From the NCBI GenBank assembly GCA_007570785.1, contig ML664161.1, forward strand, positions 11,409,960 to 11,473,959: DNA of 64,000 nt, given 5' to 3'. Below are positions 12,111-24,682 of this stretch, in pieces; within the stretch, counting starts at the first letter, position 1, and each line of letters begins with the position of its first letter. The notes under the pieces are model-generated. The model was not told where the DNA came from. It worked only from the letters and a program-made list of their open reading frames with translations, and ran no database searches. Made by a program: the position numbers and the translations under genes. This stretch comes from Antilocapra americana (taxonomy: Eukaryota > Chordata > Mammalia > Artiodactyla > Antilocapridae).

Positions 12111-13004
12111 AGGTGTTGTTAGGTAGAATAAGTCAGATAATGTATGGTGCATTCTCCATTGCTTGGCTCAAAATGGAGTACTTAATTAATTCTTGATATT
12201 ACCATTATTTAATTGTTTGGGGATATATTTAGTAGGTTTTGAAATAAATAATCCTATTTTTGTCATAGAAGCAATTAGGCAAAGTAGTACTATTTTGTCT
12301 ATAACATGACAGATTATACAATATGGTTAAAAGATTGAAAAATTTGTTGATTGATCTGTAAAGTCTTGTCTTTTTTTTTTGGTGAAAAAAGTTGTTTAAT
12401 AGTTCCATCTGTTATTGCCTTTATGGCTATGTCAAAAATCATTCATCTGATTGAAGTTTTTAGCTTTCTTATTACACTTTAAGTTATAATTACACTTATA
12501 AAATTCTTTAATTTTTACATCCTCAGTTTTAATTTTGCTGATATGTTTTTGCAACAATCCTGTATATTTGCAATTTAATGCTACTATATTTTATTTATTT
12601 GTTTTTCAGGAGAGAAAAAAATCCTTTATGCATCTTAGAGGGGTAGGAAAAAACCAAGTGGCTTATATGAGAAACAAAAGGAGGATATTGTCAGGCTTTT
12701 TAACATCAATGCTTAATGCCAGAAGCAAATAATAGAGTAACTGAGTATCTTAAATCCAAGGGAAATAAAATGTAACTCAAAAGACTTTATATCCAACAAA
12801 ACTGACTTTCATATATAAAAAGCACATACTATTATCAACACGTAAGAGCTCAGGGAGGGCCTTCTGGAAAATGGCAGATATGAGCCCAAATCTTGAGTTA
12901 GAATTTGGGTACTGGAAAAAGGAGTATAGTATAAGCAGATGGCACAGTATAAACAAAAGCATAGAGATGGGGAAACAAAGAATATTTTCAAGGATAGTTC
13001 CGTC
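12111..13004. other. unassigned AT-rich interval
   Basis: Nothing recognised beyond a T-run at about 12370. Confidence 0.5.
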
Positions 13005-13320
13005 TTTCATTAACTTACTCATCCTTCAAGTCTAAACATTACTTTCTCAGAGAACCTTTCCTGATCCTAGCAGACTAGGTCAGGGACTCTGTTACATGCT
13101 CTCTTAGCTCATTCTCATTTCTAATTTGAATCACTGTTATAAATGAAATAATGAATTGTGAAACTGGTCATTTAACATCTCCTCCCCTAGACCACAAAGC
13201 TTTCTGAAGGCAGGGACTCAGGATGACAGAGTCACATCATAACCCCCGTGCCCAGCCCGAAACCTTGCATCACAGTCACTCAAAATTGTGTTGAGTTAAC
13301 GAATAGGTGGATCCACTCAA
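13005..13320 (-). mobile_element. L2 LINE 3' end
   Basis: Matches the reversed L2 3' region in order: ctcagagaacctttcctgatc, ctaatttgaatcactg, gaaggcagggactcagg, and a cccagcccgaaacc stretch. A ruin of an ancient mammalian LINE, non-coding here. Confidence 0.72.
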
Positions 13321-13644
13321 CTGGAATGGAGGGCTGTACAGGAGACTACAAAAATTGGAAATTTTATTGGGAACCAGATTGTGAATGACCTAGAAAGCTA
13401 GGGTTAAATGCTTAGATTTTTATTCTTCTTGCTTTTTAAATTTAAAAACAGTGATGATTTAGCAAAGAATATACTGGAGGATTCATTCTCTCATATCTCT
13501 CTGGGGAGCACACTTGAGAGCCTGTGCTCACAAGATGACTCATTAGGAAAACAATACCCATTATTTTATAAATGAGCCTTGAATAAATGAGAAGTTCTCT
13601 GAGGTGGTAGTGGGTACCTTTTAAGCAAAATGAGGCAAGGCAAT
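13321..13644. other. unassigned interval
   Basis: Nothing recognised between the L2 remnant and the mariner MITE. Confidence 0.5.
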
Positions 13645-13646
13645 TA

Positions 13647-13717
13647 TTGGGTTGGTCCAAAACTTCGTTCCATAATGTCTTATGGCAAAACCTGAATGAA
13701 CTTTTTGGCCAAGCCAA
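13647..13717. mobile_element. mariner-derived MITE (ruminant Mar1-like)
   Basis: A 71-bp near-palindromic element bounded by TA on both sides (13645-13646 and 13718-13719), the mariner target site. Left end ttgggttggtccaaaacttc, right end gaactttttggccaagccaa. These are the inverted termini of the ruminant mariner element with the transposase region deleted. Confidence 0.88.
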
Positions 13718-13906
13718 TATTTGGATAACCTCTGTGAGTCAACTTCATCTTTCAAGAAGAGCTCAGTAGTACTTTCTTAAAAGATCAACTTCCTTCAGTG
13801 CTGTGTCTCCTAGAGTGACTGGATTGGGTGTTAGTCTCTATGTTTTGCGACATAATTTAATTATGGACTATACCTTTAATAACTTTCAGAGGCCAAGGAC
13901 AACATG

Positions 13907-13965
13907 TAAATAAGCACAATAAACTGAAGCCATACAGGATATAAAGTGAAAAGCAAGTCTCACAG
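13907..13965 (+). repeat. 59-bp perfect inverted repeat, left arm
   Basis: Starts taaataagcacaataaactg and ends aaaagcaagtctcacag. It is the exact reverse complement of 14116-14174 over 59 bases. Three further bases pair just outside (cat/atg) after one mismatch. The left arm ends inside the first of two 11-bp direct repeats, acaggatctag (13962-13972 and 13977-13987). No repeat family recognised. Confidence 0.96.
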
Positions 13966-14115
13966 GATCTAGTCAAACAGGATCTAGAAGACTGAACCTT
14001 CATAAGAAATATGGACTGTGTGATATTCCTGTTGCATTCAAAATCAACATTTTAGAAATAAAAATTTACACAAGAAACTTAACCAGGATCACATCTGGGA
14101 AGGAGAGCTGGGAGT

Positions 14116-14174
14116 CTGTGAGACTTGCTTTTCACTTTATATCCTGTATGGCTTCAGTTTATTGTGCTTATTTA
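14116..14174 (-). repeat. 59-bp perfect inverted repeat, right arm
   Basis: Begins ctgtgagacttgcttttcac and ends tttattgtgcttattta. It pairs without mismatch with 13907-13965 across a 150-base spacer. No matching flanking duplication of transposon type is visible. Confidence 0.96.
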
Positions 14175-14643
14175 AATGCTACTGTATTTTAATAAATTAA
14201 TATAGTGTATCTTTAATTTTATTAATCTCTCCCCATGGATTTTTTAAAAATTTGGGCTTAATTGATTAAAATGGGCTTATTTTTATGTTTATTTTTAGAT
14301 GAAAGCAACCAAAAACATAAGATAAAATCTAACCACTATTTGGCTCCTTAAAGAAATTATCTTAAAATAATGTTTTAATATTCATTTTTTCTAAATATTT
14401 TATATTATTTTCTTATTGGATTTTTTTATTTGCTTGTTTTCATGAATTTATTGCTACTGTCATTGATATTTGTTATTTAAACACATTGTTAAATTGTACT
14501 TGAATTATACTGCTTTCAGAAAATGTAGCCATAACAGTGTTCAGATTTTTGTTCATCTACTTGGTGTGATAAAGGCTAAATCTTAGAAGTGTTTTAACAT
14601 ATTGGTGGAAAAATTTCCTCTCTCCATTGTTTCAATGAACTTG
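14175..14643. other. unassigned AT-rich interval
   Basis: Nothing recognised. Confidence 0.5.
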
Positions 14644-15166
14644 TGTATTAGGGTTCTCCAGAGAAACAGAACCAATAGAATATATAGAAAAATACATAGA
14701 AAGATATTATTATGAGGAATTAGATCATACAATTATGAAGACTGAGAAGTTGCACACTCTGACATCTGTGAGCTGGAGGCCCAGGAAAGTGGGTGGTGTA
14801 GTTCCAGTACCAACCTCATGTCTTAAGAGCCAATGAGGTAAATCCTAGTTTGAGTCTGAGGGCCTTAAAATGATGGGGCCAATGGTCTAAGTCTTGGTTC
14901 AAGTCCAAGGACCAGTGAACCAGGAACATTGATGAGCAAGGTGAGAAGTTCAGTGTTCTAGCTTAAGCAGAGAGTGAATTCGTCTTTACTCCATGTTTTT
15001 GTTCTATTTGAATTTTCAACAATTTGGTAAGGAGAATCTTCTTACTCAGTCTACAATTAAATTGTTAATCTCTTCTAGTTTCGTAGACACACCCAGAAAT
15101 AATGTTTTGTCAGCTATCTGGGCACCCCTATACCAGGCATGTTGACACATGAAATTAAATATCACA
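14644..15166 (+). mobile_element. ERVL-type solo LTR (MLT2-like)
   Basis: Starts tgtattagggttctccagag and continues aaacagaaccaatagaata; the middle has gagctggaggcccaggaaa. The end carries tatctgggcacccctatacc and gttgacacatgaaatt, finishing in tatcaca. These are MLT2 landmarks in the correct order. No convincing 5-bp TSD and no internal retroviral sequence. Non-coding. Confidence 0.82.
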
Positions 15167-16572
15167 GACCATAAGTCCAATCACATATATATTTATTTCT
15201 ATGTATATATATATATGTGTGTGTGTACATAGTAACAAACTATGTACTTATATATATTACTGGTATATCTACTAATCTATTTTATTCCATATACCAAATA
15301 TTTAAAGGTGGGATCAAAGGTGGCATATTAGAATATTCCATTGTTTTTCCATGTTGTTATACCTTTCATTTTCCATTTTACAATATGATTCATACTAGGT
15401 CATGAAAATTAAAGCACAGAAAATGAAATTTGACATTCTTATATTCTCAGTTTTCTCTAGCAACATATTTTTTTCTGATATGAGAACTATCATTCACCAT
15501 TTTGAAAACAAGTATAAATTTCCTCTGCTTTTAATATTTTTAAATTTCTCTCCTTTAAAAATTATCTAAAATAGCTAACAGTCTTTATCTTGCATCTAAA
15601 TATTATTGTCAATTGTGTCTTACTATTGAAATAAAAAATCTGCTTTTCCGCTAAACAAAATTAAAGATATAGAGACCTCCACATTTTTCTGTAGAACAGA
15701 AATTATTTATACTTTTCTATAAATATTACAATAAAAGATATTAAATCTCCATCTTTATAAACTGTATGTTGATGATAATGTTTTCTATGAACTCACATTT
15801 AGAACAGTAAATAATCTATTCTATCATATCTGTCTGGACATTCATTAAGCAAAGCTACAGTTTATATCTAAAAACACATACATACATATACATATATGTG
15901 TGTTAAGTGACCTGTGCAAATAATGCACAAGTTTCCTTTGAGGAATGCCATCACTGTGAGTTCAAACAAAGGAAATAGAAAGTTGATATTAGACTTTACC
16001 AATATTCACAGTGCCTTCCAATTTGAAATAGGATCTACTATGTGATGAAAGAGTGATGTGTAATAACTGTTTGATCAGAATCAACAAATATTAAGATGGT
16101 AAATTGGAGGAGTGGAACAGTGCTGCATTAGAGGCCTGAGGCCTGGAATCAAATTATATGGTAACTTGCGTGATTCTGTTACTTCTAATCTATAAATAGT
16201 AGGATTAGTATTATTGCAGATTAGTGGATCCCATGTATCAGTGAAAAAGCAATTCAAAATACTAGTTAATAATTTAATAGGTTATTTATATTAAGGAATA
16301 TATAAGTGATATTGGGAAATAAATATTTTATTTTAATTTTTTTACATACTTAAAAATTGTTAACTGAAGTACTTTCTATATTCTTTTTTCCATCCTTTCC
16401 TAAAGTACATTTTATAATCAAATTCTTTCATTAAAAGGTAATAAGCTTCATAAATTTCTGTCTGGGCCTTTTCTGAACCATCATTAGTTCAGAACTTAGT
16501 CTAAATTATTTAATTTCTTTTGTTGTTCAAATATTTGAGTGTCTGTTTCTATCACTTTGATCTTTCATTCAT
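15167..16572. other. unassigned interval with short simple repeats and possible MIR
   Basis: Contains a (TA)n/(TG)n run at about 15199-15228 and a catacata-type run at about 15876-15903. About 16130-16240 resembles a decayed plus-strand MIR. The remainder is unrecognised AT-rich DNA. Confidence 0.4.
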
Positions 16573-16586
16573 TCATTAGGCTTTTA
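16573..16586. repeat. target-site duplication, left copy (RPL17 retrocopy)
   Basis: tcattaggctttta, identical to 17225-17238. Confidence 0.94.
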
Positions 16587-16633
16587 TTTATTTATTTATT
16601 TTTGCTTTTATTTGCATTTATTTTTTGCAGCAT
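16587..16633 (-). other. RPL17: 3' UTR and degenerate poly(A) tail of the RPL17 retrocopy
   Basis: In sense the stop codon is followed by atgctgcaaaaaataaatgc, holding an AATAAA signal, and then A-rich sequence with repeated AAAT units up to the TSD. The AAAT spacing suggests replication slippage in an original A-tail. Confidence 0.88.
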
Positions 16634-17224
<591 letters not shown>

Positions 17225-17238
17225 TCATTAGGCTTTTA
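17225..17238. repeat. target-site duplication, right copy (RPL17 retrocopy)
   Basis: Perfect match to 16573-16586. The adjoining target in sense is cattttaaaagcc, an optimal L1 endonuclease site. Confidence 0.94.
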
Positions 17239-18926
17239 AAATGAAAGTTACTTTGGAAACCCAGCACTTTGTTGTGTGTCAGGGATGTCAGTGAGAGGCA
17301 CAGTCCCTGATGTCTGGTGGAAAGATACAAACATAAAAATACCTGAAAGGCACAAATATTAGAGCAAAACCAAATCATAATTAGAATACCTCTACATCTG
17401 TTTGAGAAAGCTGGATAAGGCTTTAAGACAGAGGCAATGTGTACTTTTTCAAATAAAAAATTTTTATTGAGTGCAATGTAAAGTTCTATTCAGCACCCAG
17501 CGTAGTAATAGGAACATGGTTGTTACTAAATGAGGAAAAAATGGGGAGGGTAATATGCCGACATACAAAAGCATATGAGAACATGGCTTGCTGAGGATGC
17601 AGCAAGCCACTGAGTGTTGCTAATACAAAGGTGCGTGAGATCTGTTGAGGGAATGGCCAGTATTGAACATAAAGTAGCTTGGAGCCTGATTATTAGAGTT
17701 TTGTATTTTTTCCCCTAAGATGGTTAGATTGTATCCTACTCACAAACCAGAACCAGTAGAAATTTGGCAGTGGAGAGCAATATCTCTGACTCACACATTT
17801 AGAAAGGTACCTGCAATGATGTTACAAGAGAAGACACTGCTGGAGAGGTTGTTGTAAGAGTATAAGAGAGAACAAAGCTCTAGTTGAATTTTGGATCAAG
17901 TTTTAAGAAGAGCAGAAAATTCCAAAGATATTTCTAGAGAAAAACTGACAACATTACATGACTGACTAGGTTTAGAAAGTGGTGGAAAATAGGAAAAGAT
18001 GTTTTAGCCCATGCGTGCACACAGCTTATCTATACTCTTATTAAACCCACATAGATAGACGTTAGTTTAGGTTAAGGGACACCGAGAGAGATGACACATT
18101 TTTTTGCCCTAAAACTCATTGCCTGGTGTTTCTCCCAGTGAGATTTTAGTTCTGATGATCATAATGTTAATTCGTGAATGTTCTTGATAGATAGCCTAAG
18201 ACTAAACTCTGCTAAAATGTAGAAATTAATCAGTTGGTCAAGAATGATTGCTCTCTTGACATCTTTAATCTTCAATATTTTGATGTCACTGGGCTGGTAT
18301 ACTACTCTTATTTTTCTTCCTAAATGACTTAGACTATGAAAATACCTGTGCAGGACGTTTCAAGAATAATTTATTACTGCATTAGAGAGAAATGGAAACG
18401 TATTACCCCCCAGATTTTTATTGCAGTTTGCTTTTGAATATTTTTAGATTGGAATTGAGTAGAGAGGATGTTAATTAACATGCAGATTTTTTTAATTGTC
18501 TATAATAGGAAACTAATTGGTGTTTTCCTTAAAGAATGAATTTAAGGAAATGTGATTTGAAAAGTGTAGTGTTGTTAAATCACACTGATCCAAGAAGTAG
18601 AAATTATTGATTAAATAAAATAAGCAGTTTTGATTGTTTAACTGCAAGTCTCATTTTGGGAAACCAGAATTAAATGGTGGTAATAATTACAATAGTTAAT
18701 ACATGAAAGCTCTGACATAAACCTGGGTGTACTTTTATAAAGATTAACTCATTAAATGATGTGAACTGAATTCTGCCCCTCCATCATCTGCCCACCACAC
18801 CTTTTTTATCACCCCACCTTCCCTGCTCCCAATACAATTCATCTAACCCACAGTTTCTTACCATTACAATCCCTCTGACTTGCAAACAGCTCTCTTATAT
18901 GGGATGCCACAAATAGGTACAACTGT
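17239..18926. other. unassigned interval
   Basis: 1.7 kb without a confident repeat. About 17450-17520 (tttttattgagtgcaatg) hints at an old L2 or MIR end. Confidence 0.45.
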
Positions 18927-19600
18927 AGACTAAGATCATGGCATCTGGTCCCATCACTTATGGCAAATAGATGGAGAAACAGTGGAAACAGTGGCCAACT
19001 TTATTTTTTTTGGGCTCCAAAATCACTGCAGATGGTGATTGCAGCCATGAAATTAAAAGACACTTACTCATTGGAAGGAAAGTTATGACAACCTAGACAC
19101 CATATTAAAAAGCAGAGACATTACTTTTCCAACAAAGGTCTGTCTAGTCAAAGCTATGGTTTCTCCAGTAGTCATGTATGGATATGAGAGTTGGACTATA
19201 AAGAAAGCTGAGCACCCAAGAATTGATGCTTTTGAACTGTGGTGTTGGAGAAGACTCTTGAGAGTCCCTTGGACTGCAAGGAGTTCCAGCTAGTCCATCC
19301 TAAAGGAGATCAGTCCTGGGTATTCATTGGAAGGACTGATGTTGAAGCTGAAACTCTAATACTTTGGCCACCTGATGCAAAGAGCTGACTCATTTGAAAA
19401 GACCCTGATGCTGGGAAAGATTGAAGGCAGGAGAAGGGGACAACAGAGGATGAGATAGTTGGATGGCATCACTGACTCGATGGATATGGGTTTGGGTGAA
19501 CTCCAGGAGTTAGTGATGGATAGGGAGGCCTGGTGTGCTGTGATTCATGGTGTTGCAAAGAGTCGGACACGATTGAGCAACTGAGCTGAACTGAACTGAA
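18927..19600 (+). mobile_element. BovB (RTE) LINE 3' fragment
   Basis: Begins at agactaagatcatggcatct and ends in the BovB terminus gagctgaactgaactgaa. It covers the C-terminal third of the RT ORF and the 3' end (ccaaaatcactgcagatgg, ctggtgtgctgtgattcatgg). Small deletions break the frame several times. Confidence 0.92.
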
Positions 19601-20499
19601 TGGTAGCTACCTTCTGTGGCATCCATGTGGTCCGCCAGAAACTCATACCTCCTTGCCCATACCAAATGGTGGAAACATAGGCTGACACACTGGTTTGTCC
19701 TGTCTTAACTGTACTATCTGTCTCTAATTCTCTTTTCCTGCTGCTTAGACTCTGAGACAGATCTGCTGCCAAAACAGACATCTAGCCAGGAAATGAAATG
19801 CCTGAATCCCATTCTTAAAGGCACATCATATAGTTTCTTAGTGATATCTTCACATCCTACTCTTGCCTTTAAGGAGAGATGACAGCCTCCCATTACAAAC
19901 ATTGATCCCTCATGAGCGAGAGTATTTAATGACAACTCTGGCCCTCTATAGATTCTACAGAGGAGAGGAAGTGATGGCTAGTGGTTGCCTCCTTTTAGTA
20001 AGCTCATGTCTCATCCCTGCTGTAGGCGGCTCACAGATCATTTTCTTTTAAATGTGAAATACTTACCACCTTTGATAATTCTGCATCAGAAGGAAAAGTC
20101 TCACATAACATCTTATTGCAGGTATGTCCTTATATACACACCTACACACGAAATGAATTCTGGACACCTTTAGTTATCCCAATCAGAGAAGTAATAGAAA
20201 AGTAAGATTCTAAATAATAAAAGAACACTTTCTCAGAGAGCCATAGCTTTCATGTTGCCCTAAGTGGAAGGTTAAAACCTTAGAATTCTATACAAATGTA
20301 GTTTAATTATTTTTAAAAATTTGGTTGTTTGGTTTTTCATTTCAGATTTCTTAAATGGAAGAGCTAGACTGCTCTATGCTCATGCATTGAGAAATGGCAG
20401 CTGTCAAAAGGAATGGGCACATGTTTTCCTACAGCCCCCTAGTGTCACTTTTATGAGTATAGTGGGTTTCAGAAAATAGGAAAGTGTGTAAGATAATTT
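19601..20499. other. unassigned interval
   Basis: Nothing recognised; short ORFs are not protein-like. Confidence 0.5.
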
Positions 20500-20875
20500 T
20501 TAGTGGTTTTATTAAGATAATTCATGTATTTCAATTTACCTATTTACAATGTATAGTTCAGCAGCTTTTATTATATTCAGAGTGTGTGACCTTTACCACA
20601 ATCAATTTTAGAATACTTGTCTCACCTTTCCCGAAAATAATCCCATGCCCGCTAGCAATCACTTTCTATTTCCTCATCTTCCCAGGCTCTGCTAATCACT
20701 AATCTATTTTCTGCCTTTGTAGATTTGTCTGTTCTGGACATTTCATAAAAATAGAATCATCCAATGTGGAGTCTTTTGTGATGGGCTTGTTTCACTTAGC
20801 ATATTATTTTCAAGGTTCATGCATGTTGTAGCTTGTAACTCATAGTAATAACTCATTCATTTTTTGTTACTGAAA
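20500..20875 (-). mobile_element. old L1 3' UTR fragment (L1M-like)
   Basis: Reversed L1 text in order: tttattaagataattcatg, tttaccacaatcaatttta, gatttgtctgttctggacat, tttcataaaaatagaatcat and tttcacttagcat. Old and 5'-truncated. Confidence 0.82.
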
Positions 20876-20902
20876 AAAATTATAAATACATTATAAAGAC
20901 TC

Positions 20903-21234
20903 TGTTGCAAGCTGGGTTTCCCATAAAGAAGTTTAGAGATGGAATTAGACATGCAAAAGATTTATTGGTAAGTGACATCTGTGAAAGGAAAAGAGCAGAA
21001 GCAGGAGTGTATAGCGAAGCCTTCAGACCACACTGCGCTTCTCCCACCAGGGTCTCCCAGGGCAAAGATCACCCAATGGGGTCTTTCACTGGGAGGAAAT
21101 GCTAGGCTCTGGTGCTACTGCTTTGCTTGGTGATTGGCTAGGGGCTGTCCTGAGAATAAGCTGGAAGCTGAGACAAACCACCCTTCTTGCCCATGGGCAG
21201 AAAGTCCTTCATTAAAGAGCAATTTGGTATCACA
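20903..21234 (-). mobile_element. putative solo LTR, family unassigned
   Basis: A GC-richer island of about 332 bp. Read on the minus strand it starts tgtgatacc and ends cagcttgcaaca (TG...CA). A CCAAT box (complement of tgattggct at about 21131) lies upstream of an AATAAA signal (complement of tttatt near 20960), the order expected in an LTR. No 5-bp TSD found and the family is not recognised. A different repeat class remains possible. Confidence 0.42.
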
Positions 21235-21415
21235 ACTTTCTAACTAACATGACTAAAATATGCATCCATTAAAAAAAAGAGCCTCAGTTTTTGAAAGTGC
21301 TCTCTGAGAATGCTGGATTAAAAATAAACCTCTCCTGCGTATTCATTTGTTGTCTTTTCTACCTCAGCAATTAGAAAGCAGAGGCTATTACCTTACTTTT
21401 TTTTAATCAAATGAC
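21235..21415. other. unassigned spacer
   Basis: Short unrecognised sequence between the putative LTR and the next L1 remnant. Confidence 0.45.
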
Positions 21416-21660
21416 CATTTTTTTAAAAATTGAAGAATAATTTACAATGTTGTATTAGTTTCAAGTGTACAGCAAATTGACTCAGTGTGTGTGTGTATAT
21501 ACATATTATATATATATTCTTTTTCAGATTCTTTCCCATTGAAGGTTATGACAAGATACTGAGTATAGATTCCTGTGATACAATTAGGTCCTTGTTATTT
21601 ACCTATTTTATACATAGTAGTGTATATATGTGTATTCCAAGCTCCTGATTTATTCCTCCT
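21416..21660 (-). mobile_element. L1 3' UTR fragment
   Basis: Reversed L1 3' end: ttgaagaataatttacaatg, gttgtattagtttcaagtg, tacagcaaattgactcag, then a TG/TA run and gatacaattaggtccttg. About 21710-21750 looks like a separate L2-type tail (gtgggagctcaataaatgcc). Confidence 0.78.
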
Positions 21661-21750
21661 TCCATTCCATCACCCTATTTCTTTTTGAGTCAATTTTCTT
21701 CAAGTAAGAATCTTTACACATAGTGGGAGCTCAATAAATGCCATTGATCA

Positions 21751-22879
21751 ACAGAACTAGACAAACAAGACAAATATTTCTTACTTGGACTTAAAATCGT
21801 CTTTTTGGCACAGAATAAAAGAGCCCCATAATACTTATAGCTGAACACCAAGGCATTCTACAGGTTTACAAAGTACATGTGAAAATTGGCCCGAGGCTCT
21901 TGAGTGGCTTCCTAAAGGGTGTGCAACTAGATTAATGATACCAGAAATAGAAACCATGATTCTATACCACATTTACTGCTCCCAGCAGACTGACAGACCT
22001 CATCGGCAATGAATGCCATGGTTAGGTAACAAGCTTTAAAAAACTCACATATTTGTTACCAATGCAGCTCCGTAGCTCCAGAACTCCTACTTACTGAAAT
22101 CTTCTTATGAATAACATTGAACCATATGCTCCATCCAGTCCCCAGGCAGCAGAAATATTCCTCAATTCCACATACCTCATCGTGAACTGGCAAACTAATC
22201 TGTACTCCCTCAGCCATGAAATTTGCCACTCCAAAAGCTACATATTCATAATTTGAGAATCTGCAATGATGCATTGTAATTGACAGATGATCTAATCTCT
22301 AGGCACATATTGCTTTTGGTTTTACTTATTGAAGATGGAAGAGATTTCTCTCATTTCAATGATGGATCTTTATATACTTCTTATGAATCATGGTGGCAGC
22401 ATGATAAAATTAAGACATTTCATTGATTCAGTTGTGAAGGACTTCATTGCTTTCCATGGATGATAAACCTACATGCTTTGCATATACTATACATATTTAA
22501 GAGCATAATTCATTTCAGAGTACACAGCACACTATGTGATCATAGAGAAAAGCTTTTTAAAATTTTTCACTTAAATTCCTTTGGGGCAAAAACAATAGAA
22601 AGAACTTTGGAAAATAGTGGGAAGCCATATGTCATCAGGAATTAACTGAAGTTTTATTGCTTCATACACTTTAATTTCAATCACAATAATAAGTAAAGTG
22701 ACTTTGTAAATTTGTCAACTATAATTTTTCCAAGGGACAGAACACTACAATCTCCTCCTTGATTACTTATACACAGGTCTAGATACTACTATGCTACCTC
22801 CATGTAAAGACACACTCTCTATGAGATATAGATTAAATTAGCAGAATATTTTGACTAAAATATACAAGTATTTCATACC
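21751..22879. other. unassigned interval
   Basis: No repeat family or exon recognised. Confidence 0.5.
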
Positions 22880-23091
22880 TTTAAAAAATTATCTGTTTAT
22901 TTGGCTGCACCAGATCTTAGCTGCAACTTGTGGCCTCTTTGATCATTGTTGTAGCATGTGAGATGATGAGTTGAAGCATGTGAGCTCTTACTTGTAGCAT
23001 GTAGAATCGAGTTCCTTGGCCAGGGATCAAACCTGGGATCCCTGCATTGGGAGCATGAAGTTTTAGCCCTAGACCACTAGGGAAGTCCCTC
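22880..23091 (-). mobile_element. CHR-2-type SINE, 5'/internal deleted
   Basis: Reversed SINE: an A-tail complement, tttatttggctgcaccagat, gtagcatgtgag repeats, ccagggatcaaacctgg, and the head complement accactagggaagtccc. Shorter than the copy at 6604-6893. Confidence 0.87.
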
Positions 23092-23770
23092 ATAGTTTAT
23101 TTTAGTAGCATATAAAATGTTATGATATGATCCTTTGCCAAAATGTTCTTTCTCTGTTCTAACAAAAGGACATGGTGAAAATTAATAAATAAAACTGAAA
23201 CTCCATCCGCTCAACTGGAAAAAGAGTTTGAAAATATTGAAAAAATATATTTACACTTAAAAGATTGTTAACTGTTAGACACAGAAAATGAACAGTACAT
23301 TTTCTGAAGATAATGAAAGTCAAATGCACTTAATACTATCCAGTATAAGCCTGAGAACACTATGTCTGCTGTCAGGAAGAAATCACATAGCCGTTACCTT
23401 GCAGTATTCTTTCTGTGTTGATGAGAAGTTTGATTTCCTGAAGGACTGAAAGTCAAAGGAGTGAAAAATATAGGAAAGGGTATCTCTGCTCTCAACCTGT
23501 TCTGTTGAGTGTGGAGCTAGGTCCATTCATTGTTTCTGCAGTTTGACCACCTTGCTTCCGCATGGGCCTGGATGTGCATACTGTTCTGTCTTCCCTACAT
23601 GGTTCAACAGCCTTTGTATTCAGTTCTCTTATGAAAGCTGGCAGATGGACTTCAAGGAAAATTAAGGTTGTCTTTTGAATGCCAGAAAATGATCTAAAAA
23701 AATACACGTAAGCTACAGTAATATTAGAATGAATATATGTATCTTCTAGGAGTGGCATGGTGCTGACATT
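23092..23770. other. unassigned interval
   Basis: Nothing recognised. Confidence 0.5.
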
Positions 23771-23893
23771 CCATGGAGAAGGAAATGGCAACCCACTCCA
23801 GTGTTCTTGCCTCAAAAATCCTGTTGACCAGGGAGCCTGGCAGGCTACATTTCATGGGGTCTCAAGAGTTGGGCACAATTTAGTGAATAAACC
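23771..23893 (+). mobile_element. partial Bov-tA/Bov-A SINE
   Basis: Only the BovB-derived part is present: catggagaaggaaatggcaa, cccactccagtgttcttgcc, ggcaggctacatttcatgg, ending ttagtgaataaaccac. The tRNA-like head is absent. Confidence 0.87.
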
Positions 23894-24353
23894 ACTATCA
23901 CTGGCATTCCAGGGTTTTGTCAATTGCACAAAATTTCAGCCTATATTGAGTGAATATTTACTATCTGCCTATTGGTACTGTGTTGGGCATTAATACTGAC
24001 TCCCAAATAGAAAGACATTCTGTACTCATTCTGTTCAGAGGAATGTTGAATCCTGTTCTCAATGCCATCGTCTAAGTGTTATATTTCCCAAGAGAGGGTC
24101 TAGAAATGATCATAAATGATTAAAGGGGATATTCAGTGTGGTCAAGATAAAACTCCTCTGCATATAATCTGTCTTGAAGTATGTCTTCTACTGTATAGAA
24201 TCAGACAGAACCATAGAGAAGGTATTATGAGTTAAAATAACAAAGAGCCACATTTGACCTAAGCATAAGGAAGAACTAATTCAAAGTTATTTCAACTTTA
24301 ATGTAAACTATTTTTATTCATTCAACATGTACTTGCTAGGGCTACTCTGCATT
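23894..24353. other. unassigned interval
   Basis: Nothing recognised. Confidence 0.5.
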
Positions 24354-24365
24354 AAGTCCTGTTGT

Positions 24366-24442
24366 ATGTGTGTGTGTGTGTATATATATATTTCATAAAG
24401 AAAGTGTATATATATACACACACACAAACACACACACACACA
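24366..24442. repeat. TG/TA and TA/CA microsatellites forming an inverted repeat
   Basis: (TG)n(TA)n at 24366-24390 is followed by a 16-base spacer and then (TA)n(CA)n to 24442. Positions 24371-24390 and 24407-24426 are perfect 20-base reverse complements. Confidence 0.93.
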
Positions 24443-24463
24443 TTCGGAAGCCCAATGTATATA

Positions 24464-24682
24464 TTGGGCTTCCCAGGTGGCTCAGTGGAAAAAATCTGCC
24501 TGCCAGTGCAGGAAATTCAGGAGATACAGAAGACATACTTTCAATCCCTAGGTCAGGAAGATCCCCTAGAGTAGGAAATGGCAACCCACTCTGCTATTCC
24601 TGCCAGGGAAATTGCATGGACAAAGGAGCCTGTTGGCCTATGGTCCTATGGTCGCAAAGAATCAGACATGACTGAATGACTG
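24464..24682 (+). mobile_element. Bov-tA SINE
   Basis: Complete: the head ttgggcttcccaggtggctc, the tRNA-like part with tcaatccctaggtcagg, then the BovB-derived part (ggcaacccactctgctattc), ending catgactgaatgactgag. Its first ten bases are mirrored as a reverse complement at 24446-24455. Imperfect direct repeats (24354-24408 and 24693-24735) bracket the whole locus. Confidence 0.9.
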
